From: Streptomyces sp. AJS327
GTDB lineage: Bacteria; Actinomycetota; Actinomycetes; Streptomycetales; Streptomycetaceae
DNA length: 64,000 bases
NCBI RefSeq assembly: GCF_013450295.1
Contig: NZ_SKBR01000002.1
Span: forward strand, 1,822,501 to 1,886,500
Direction of reading: 5' to 3'
A program made the position numbers and the translations under genes. Within the stretch, counting starts at the first letter, position 1. Each line of letters starts with the position of its first letter. Below the pieces are notes generated by a model that saw nothing but the letters and a program-made list of their open reading frames with translations, had not been told where the DNA came from and made no database searches. Positions 59,091 to 64,000 of the stretch are shown here, piece by piece.

Positions 59091-60467
59091 ATGACCACCG
59101 AACCCCGTACGACCCCGCTCAGCCTCGCCACCACCGCCGCGCGGCAGCTGACCACCACCACCAAGACGCCCCCGCAGATGCAGGGGATCTCCACCCGCTG
59201 GCTGCTGCGGATCCTGCCCTGGGCGCAGACCTCGGGCGGCACCTTCCGCGTGAACCGGCGGCTGACGCACACGCTGGGGGACGGGCGGGTCGAGTTCGTC
59301 TCCACCGGCTCCGAGATCCGTGTCATCCCGGCGGAGCTCCGGGAGATCCCGCTGCTGCGCGGGCTCACCGACCAGGACGCGCTGGACGCGCTCGCCGGGC
59401 GCTTCACCCAGCGGGACGTCACCCCGGGGGACACCCTCACCACGCGCGGCGCGGAGGTCGGGGAGCTGCTGCTGATCGCGCACGGCAAGTTCGACAAACG
59501 CGCCCCGGGCAAGTACGACGAGGACAGCAGCGCCGGGGTGCTCGCCGACGGGGACCACACCGGGGACCAGCTCCTCACCTCCGATCCCGGAGTCTGGGAC
59601 CACACCCTGACCGCCGTCACCCGGGGGACCGTACTCGCCCTCTCCGCCGCCGATTTCCGGGCCGTGGCCGACCAGTCCCCGGCGCTCCGCGGGCACCTGG
59701 ACGGGCTGACCTCCCGCGCCGTCCCCCGGCAGAACAAGCGGGGGGAGGCCGAGATCGACCTGGCGTCGGGGCACGTGGGGGAGCCGGAGCTGCCCGGGAC
59801 CTTCGTCGACTACGAACTCTCCCCCCGGGAGTACGAGTTGAGCGTGGCGCAGACGGTGCTGCGGGTGCACTCGCGGGTGGCCGATCTGTACAACGACCCG
59901 ATGAACCAGGTGGAGGAGCAGCTGCGGCTGACCGTCGAGGCGCTGCGGGAGCGGCAGGAACACGAGATGGTCAACAATCGGGAGTTCGGCCTCCTGCACA
60001 ACGCCGACCTCGGACAGCGCCTCCACACCCGGTCCGGTCCGCCCACCCCCGACGACCTCGACGACCTCATCTCCCGGCGGCGCAAGACCCAGTACCTGCT
60101 GGCCCATCCGCGCACCATCGCCGCGATCGGCCGTGCCTGCACCGAGCGGGGGATCTACCCGGAGACGACCGAGGTGGAGGGGTCCCGGGTACGCGCCTGG
60201 CGCGGCATCCCGCTGCTGCCCTGCAACAAGATCCCGATCAACGCCGACCACACCAGCTCCGTGCTCGCGATGCGCGTCGGGCAGGAGGACCAGGGCGTGG
60301 TGGGCCTGCGCCAGACCGGTATCCCCGACGAGGTCGAACCCGGGCTCAACGTCCGGTTCATGGGCATCGACGACCGCGCGCTGACCTCCTATCTGGTCAG
60401 CACCTACTTCTCCGCGGCCGTGCTGGTGCCCGACGCGCTCGGCGTCCTGGAGGACGTGGAGATCTGA
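59091..60467 (+). CDS. family 2B encapsulin shell protein (EshA type), second copy
   Basis: A 458-residue paralogue of the preceding shell protein with the same layout: SLATTAARQLTTTTKTPPQM, WLLRILPWAQTSGGTFRVNRRL, a nucleotide-binding-like insert (residues about 80-200) and the HK97 core. The insert is much diverged between the two copies (DGDHTGDQLLTSDPGVWD here), while DNA around 59829-60008 is almost identical to 58355-58534. Two different shell proteins in tandem suggest a two-component or mixed shell. ATG 59091 follows AGGAAGG. No cargo gene with a recognised targeting region lies next to it. Confidence 0.93.
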   Translation: MTTEPRTTPLSLATTAARQLTTTTKTPPQMQGISTRWLLRILPWAQTSGGTFRVNRRLTHTLGDGRVEFVSTGSEIRVIPAELREIPLLRGLTDQDALDALAGRFTQRDVTPGDTLTTRGAEVGELLLIAHGKFDKRAPGKYDEDSSAGVLADGDHTGDQLLTSDPGVWDHTLTAVTRGTVLALSAADFRAVADQSPALRGHLDGLTSRAVPRQNKRGEAEIDLASGHVGEPELPGTFVDYELSPREYELSVAQTVLRVHSRVADLYNDPMNQVEEQLRLTVEALRERQEHEMVNNREFGLLHNADLGQRLHTRSGPPTPDDLDDLISRRRKTQYLLAHPRTIAAIGRACTERGIYPETTEVEGSRVRAWRGIPLLPCNKIPINADHTSSVLAMRVGQEDQGVVGLRQTGIPDEVEPGLNVRFMGIDDRALTSYLVSTYFSAAVLVPDALGVLEDVEI

Positions 60468-60482
60468 CGCACCCGGTGGAAC

Positions 60483-60524
60483 GCCGCCCGCTCCGGCCCG
60501 CCACCCGGCGCCGGAACGGGCGGC
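60483..60524 (+). terminator. hairpin terminator after the encapsulin pair
   Basis: GCCGCCCGCTCCGGC pairs with GCCGGAACGGGCGGC (one mismatch in 15) around a 12-base loop, 15 bases past the second shell gene. It separates the shell operon from the GAF regulator gene. Confidence 0.75.
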
Positions 60525-60599
60525 TTCCCCACGTGCGGGGCCGGTGAGGACTCCGTCCGGGACATTGCCCACCCGCCCGGTCTGCCCGACGATGACGGG

Positions 60600-61943
60600 G
60601 TGCGGAATCCATGGCTGGCGCTCGAAGCGGGCGCCGATCCGGCCACGCGGGCCGGTGAAGTGCGCCGCGCCCACGAGCGGTTCCTCGACCACGGCACGGT
60701 CCACGCCCCCGTGCGGGAGGTGATCGCCGAGTCCTGGCGGCGCTGCGCCGGCGCCCGGGTGGAGCCCGAGGGACTGGCCCACGTCGTCCTCGGCGGGGAC
60801 GAGCTGTCGGCCTGCCGCGCGGAACACCCCCTCGCCCCGGTCATGCCGCTCATCCGCGAACTCCTCGGCACCATCGCGGACGACGGCGCCCAGCTGCTCT
60901 CCGTCTGCGACGCGGCGGGCCGTCTCCTCTGGGTCGAGGGCCACCCCCGGGTACTGCGGGCGGCCGAGCGGATGAACTTCGTCCCCGGGGCCCGCTGGTC
61001 CGAGTCGTTCAGCGGCACCAACGCGCCCGGCACGGCGCTCGCCGTCGACCACCCGGTGCAGATCTTCGCCGCCGAGCACTACTGCCGTCCCGTCCAGCCG
61101 TGGACCTGCGCCGCCGCCCCGGTGCACGACCCGCGCACCCACCGCGTCATCGGCGCCATCGACATCACCGGCGGCGACCACCTCGCCTCTCCGCAGAGCC
61201 TCGCCCTCGTGCAGGCCACCGCCCGCGCCGCGGAGGCCCACCTCGCCCAGCTGGCCCGTCCGCGCGCCCCGCGCGGCCCCGCGCTCGCCGTCCTCGGCCG
61301 GGAGGAGGCGCTGGTGCACCGGGACGCCCCGCCGCCGCTGCGGCTGCCCCGGCGGCAGAGCGAGATCCTGCTGCTCCTCGCCACCCACCCCGAGGGACTG
61401 ACGGGGGAGCGGCTCGCCCTGGAGCTGTACGGCGAGCGCGAGGTGAACCCGGTGACGCTGCGCGCCGAACTCTCCCGGTTGCGCCAGGTGCTGGGCCCCC
61501 TGGTGCTCTCCCGCCCCTACCGGCTGGCCCAGCCGCTCACGCTCGACTGTGACCTGCTGACCGAGGCGCTCCGCGCCGGCGACCTCGCCGCCGCCCTCGC
61601 CGTCTACCGCGGCCCACCGCTGCCCTGTTCGGAGGCGCCGGGGGTGCTGCGGCTGCGCGGGGCGCTGGAGGACCGGCTGCGCCGCGCGGTCCTCAGCGCG
61701 CGGGACCGGGCTCCGCTGGAGACCTGGGTGCGCACCCCGTGGGGCGAGTCCGACCTGGCGGCCTGGGAGGCGCTGCTCGTCAGATCCCCGGAGACCGACC
61801 CGCTGCGCGGCACCCTCGCGGCCCGCGTGACGGAGCTGCGCCACGCCTACGGACTCGGCCCGGCGCCGGGCCGCCCCGGCGGGCTGGCCCCGGCCCCCGG
61901 CGTGCGCCGGTCCGCAACGTATCCGCAACGTCCGCGCCCCTAG
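60600..61943 (+). CDS. GAF-domain transcriptional regulator of the aldehyde dehydrogenase
   Basis: A 447-residue regulator. Residues 20-60 contain RAHERFLDHGTVHAPVREVIAESWRRC, as in AcoR-like activators. A GAF sensor follows at about 75-215 (LLSVCDAAGRLLWVEGHP, WSESFSGTNAPGTALAVDHPVQIF, ITGGDHLASPQSLALVQATA). The C-terminal part has a DNA-binding winged helix (LPRRQSEILLLLATHPEGLTGERLALELYGEREVNPVTLRAELSRLRQVLG, near 245-295). No AAA+ sigma-54 domain is present, as expected in actinobacteria. It lies 69 bases upstream of the dehydrogenase gene and probably controls it. Confidence 0.9.
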   Translation: MRNPWLALEAGADPATRAGEVRRAHERFLDHGTVHAPVREVIAESWRRCAGARVEPEGLAHVVLGGDELSACRAEHPLAPVMPLIRELLGTIADDGAQLLSVCDAAGRLLWVEGHPRVLRAAERMNFVPGARWSESFSGTNAPGTALAVDHPVQIFAAEHYCRPVQPWTCAAAPVHDPRTHRVIGAIDITGGDHLASPQSLALVQATARAAEAHLAQLARPRAPRGPALAVLGREEALVHRDAPPPLRLPRRQSEILLLLATHPEGLTGERLALELYGEREVNPVTLRAELSRLRQVLGPLVLSRPYRLAQPLTLDCDLLTEALRAGDLAAALAVYRGPPLPCSEAPGVLRLRGALEDRLRRAVLSARDRAPLETWVRTPWGESDLAAWEALLVRSPETDPLRGTLAARVTELRHAYGLGPAPGRPGGLAPAPGVRRSATYPQRPRP

Positions 61944-62012
61944 GCTCCGCTGGCACGCACCGTCTCACGCATCCGCCGCCCGGCGGCGGGTCTCGTCAGG
62001 GGAGGCACCAGC

Positions 62013-63536
62013 ATGAGCCGTTACGCCGCGCCCGGAACCGAAGGCGCCCTGCTCACCTACCAGTCGCGCTACGACCACTGGATCGGCGGCGAGTATGTCG
62101 CGCCCCGGCGGGGCGGCTACTTCGAGAACCCCACGCCCGTCACCGGCCAGCCCTTCACCGAGGTGGCCCGCGGCACCGCGGAGGACGTGGAGCGCGCCAT
62201 CGACGCCGCGCACGCGGCGGCCGGCCCCTGGGGGCGCACCCCGGCGGCGGAGCGGGCGCTGATCCTGCACCGGATCGCCGACCGGATGGAGGAGCACCTG
62301 GAGGCACTGGCGGTCGCGGAGAGCTGGGAGAACGGCAAGCCGGTCCGCGAAACCCTGGCCGCCGACATCCCGCTGGCCATCGACCACTTCCGCTACTTCG
62401 CCGGGGCGATCCGCGCCCAGGAGGGCTCGATCTCCGAGATCGACGCGGACACGGTCGCCTACCACTTCCACGAGCCGCTGGGCGTCGTCGCGCAGATCAT
62501 CCCCTGGAACTTCCCGATCCTGATGGCCACCTGGAAGCTGGCGCCCGCGCTCGCCGCGGGCAACGCCGTGGTGCTGAAGCCCGCCGAACAGACGCCGGTC
62601 TCCATCCACTTCCTGATGGGCCTCATCGGCGACCTGCTGCCGCCGGGGGTCGTCAACATCGTCAACGGCTTCGGCGCCGAGGCGGGCAAACCGCTCGCGA
62701 GCAGCCCCCGGGTGGCGAAGATCGCCTTCACCGGCGAGACCACCACCGGGCGGCTGATCATGCAGTACGCCTCGGAGAACCTGAAGCCGGTGACCCTGGA
62801 ACTCGGTGGCAAGAGCCCCAACATCTTCTTCAACGACGTCTCCGACGCGGCGGACGACTTCCACGAGAAGGCGCTGGAGGGCTTCGCCCTGTTCGCGCTC
62901 AACCAGGGCGAGGTCTGCACCTGCCCCTCGCGCGCACTCATCCAGGGCGACCACTACGGCGACTTCCTCCCAGCGGCCCAGGCCCGCACCGAGCGGATCG
63001 TCCAGGGTCACCCGCTGGACACCGCGACGATGGTCGGTGCCCAGGCGTCCAACGACCAGCTGGAGAAGATCCTTTCCTACCTGGACATAGGCCGGCAGGA
63101 GGGAGCGAAGGTCCTGACCGGCGGGGGCCGCGCCGAGCTCGGCGGCGAACTGGAGGGCGGCTACTACGTCCAGCCGACGATCCTGGAGGGCACCAACCGG
63201 ATGCGGGTCTTCCAGGAGGAGATCTTCGGCCCCGTCGTCTCCGTCACCCCCTTCGAGGACTTCGACGAGGCGATCAGCATCGCCAACGACACGCTCTACG
63301 GGCTCGGGGCCGGGGTGTGGACGCGTGACGGCGCCACCGCCTACCGCGCCGGACGCGCGATCCAGGCCGGGCGGGTGTGGACCAACTGCTACCACGCCTA
63401 CCCCGCGCACGCCGCGTTCGGCGGCTACAAGCAGTCCGGCATCGGCCGGGAGAACCACCGGATGATGCTCGACCACTACCAGCAGACGAAGAACCTGCTG
63501 GTGAGCTACTCCCCGCAGCAGCTCGGACTGTTCTGA
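62013..63536 (+). CDS. exaC: ExaC-type acetaldehyde/aldehyde dehydrogenase
   Basis: A 507-residue NAD+-dependent aldehyde dehydrogenase that would oxidise acetaldehyde or similar short aldehydes to acids. Features are YHFHEPLGVVAQIIPWNFPI near residue 150, IAFTGETTTGRLIMQYASENL near 238, VTLELGGKSPNIFF (general-base Glu, near 262), and the catalytic cysteine in LNQGEVCTCPSRAL near 300. The C-terminus AAFGGYKQSGIGRENHRMMLDHYQQTKNLLVSYSP is typical of ExaC/AldA. ATG 62013 follows GGGGAGG. Its stop overlaps the DUF779 start (TGATGA). Confidence 0.93.
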   Translation: MSRYAAPGTEGALLTYQSRYDHWIGGEYVAPRRGGYFENPTPVTGQPFTEVARGTAEDVERAIDAAHAAAGPWGRTPAAERALILHRIADRMEEHLEALAVAESWENGKPVRETLAADIPLAIDHFRYFAGAIRAQEGSISEIDADTVAYHFHEPLGVVAQIIPWNFPILMATWKLAPALAAGNAVVLKPAEQTPVSIHFLMGLIGDLLPPGVVNIVNGFGAEAGKPLASSPRVAKIAFTGETTTGRLIMQYASENLKPVTLELGGKSPNIFFNDVSDAADDFHEKALEGFALFALNQGEVCTCPSRALIQGDHYGDFLPAAQARTERIVQGHPLDTATMVGAQASNDQLEKILSYLDIGRQEGAKVLTGGGRAELGGELEGGYYVQPTILEGTNRMRVFQEEIFGPVVSVTPFEDFDEAISIANDTLYGLGAGVWTRDGATAYRAGRAIQAGRVWTNCYHAYPAHAAFGGYKQSGIGRENHRMMLDHYQQTKNLLVSYSPQQLGLF

Positions 63537-63925
63537 TGACCGGCCCGGCCGAGCGGGTCGCCCTGACCCCGTCAGCCGCCGACCTCCTCCGGCGGCTGAC
63601 GGAACAGCACGGACCGCTGATGTTCCACCAGTCCGGCGGCTGTTGCGACGGCAGCAGCCCGATGTGCTACCAGCGCGGGGAGTTCCGCACCGGCGCCTCC
63701 GACGTGCTCCTCGGCGAGCTGGAGGTGCCGGAGGTCCCCGAGCCCGTGCCGTTCTGGATGTCGGTCAGCCAGCACGCCCTCTGGAGCCACACCCACCTGA
63801 CCGTCGACGTGGTGCCCGGCCGGGGCAGTGGCTTCTCGCTGGAGGCCCCGGAGGGCGTGCGCTTCCTGATCCGCTCCCGGCTGCTGGAACCCCCACCGGA
63901 CCAGCCGGGCCCCCCGGACGGCTGA
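63536..63925 (+). CDS. DUF779 domain protein
   Basis: A 129-residue small protein with conserved cysteine clusters: LMFHQSGGCCDGSSPMCYQRGEF near residues 25-47. This Cys-rich part is the hallmark of DUF779, a family usually encoded just after an ExaC-type aldehyde dehydrogenase, which suggests a metal or redox partner of that enzyme. The C-terminal half has SQHALWSHTHLTVDVVPGRGSGFSLEAPEGVRFLIRS with two His. ATG 63536 overlaps the dehydrogenase stop (TGATGA), so translation is coupled. Confidence 0.9.
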   Translation: MTGPAERVALTPSAADLLRRLTEQHGPLMFHQSGGCCDGSSPMCYQRGEFRTGASDVLLGELEVPEVPEPVPFWMSVSQHALWSHTHLTVDVVPGRGSGFSLEAPEGVRFLIRSRLLEPPPDQPGPPDG

Positions 63926-63927
63926 CC

Positions 63928-63958
63928 GCGGGGCGGCCCGGCGACCGGGTCGCCCCGC
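63928..63958 (+). terminator. hairpin terminator after the DUF779 gene
   Basis: GCGGGGCG pairs with CGCCCCGC, and CCCGG with CCGGG inside, leaving a 3-base loop. It lies immediately after the stop at 63925. Confidence 0.75.
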
Positions 63959-63967
63959 AGCATCACC

Positions 63968-64000
63968 TCAGCCGAGCACCTCGAATCAGCCGAGCACCTC
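63968..64000. repeat. 18-base tandem duplication at the window edge
   Basis: TCAGCCGAGCACCTC occurs at 63968-63982 and again at 63986-64000 (period 18). On the minus strand each copy reads GAG GTG CTC GGC TGA, so it may be the duplicated end, with stop codon, of a minus-strand gene entering from the right. The gene itself is outside the window. Confidence 0.5.

Noticed and set aside
58911..61928. 1005-codon open frame on the minus strand opposite the second encapsulin and GAF genes
   Set aside because: It mirrors real genes on the other strand. Long antisense frames are common at this GC content, and the translation is repetitive and matches no protein pattern.

Overview
The window is high-GC actinobacterial chromosome, almost certainly from a Streptomyces or close relative. 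Third codon positions are almost all G or C, GTG starts are common, and gene families typical of the genus are present: DUF6421, DUF5134, Rv1733c-like, Hanks-type kinases with extracellular tails, and EshA-type encapsulins. Leucine TTA codons, which need the developmentally controlled bldA tRNA in Streptomyces, occur in only two of the genes. No rRNA, tRNA, CRISPR array, insertion sequence or prophage was seen.

Layout. 1-7.3 kb: small housekeeping and unknown genes (partial DUF5134 protein, VOC, GNAT, glycerophosphodiesterase, a DUF6421-SDR-threonine aldolase operon, acyltransferase, thioredoxin-like protein behind a 19-bp repeat array). 7.5-9.6 kb: etfB and etfA, with a strikingly C-poor, G-rich coding strand. 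9.8-12.8 kb: a citrate-lyase-like DUF6986 protein and a receptor-type kinase. 12.9-26.2 kb: an oxidative sugar catabolic locus. It has IclR regulator, SMP-30 lactonase and ketoglutarate-semialdehyde-type dehydrogenase on the + strand. Facing it is a minus-strand operon of enolase-superfamily dehydratase, zinc dehydrogenase, U32-like barrel protein and a ChvE/GguA/GguB sugar importer. A LacI regulator and a ROK kinase are divergent around one palindromic operator. 26.3-36.9 kb: scattered single genes, including a P-loop/NUDIX fusion, an M20 peptidase, a geranylgeranyl-reductase-type flavoprotein, a frameshifted DUF1801 gene, and an MFS/ROK divergent pair that shares one -10 hexamer. 36.9-46.8 kb: a second sugar locus, isomerase-ATPase-permease-binding protein-FGGY kinase, with a divergent LacI regulator and two matching operators, then an MFS transporter.

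47-57 kb: a Ser/Thr kinase fused to an FKBP prolyl isomerase, a cysteine-synthase-like enzyme, an 807-residue membrane protein with a TTA codon and a GHSQG motif, a beta-helix/AAA+ fusion and an Rv1733c-like protein. 57.6-60.5 kb: two tandem family 2B encapsulin shell genes (EshA type, with a cyclic-nucleotide-binding-like insert) with their own promoter and terminator and no obvious cargo gene beside them. This is the most striking system in the window. 60.6-64 kb: a GAF-domain regulator, an ExaC-type aldehyde dehydrogenase and a DUF779 protein.

The two sugar loci complement each other. The first looks like a non-phosphorylative route (dehydrogenase, lactonase, dehydratase, semialdehyde dehydrogenase). 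The second is an isomerase/kinase route. All functional statements are homology-based readings of translated sequence; no database search was run.
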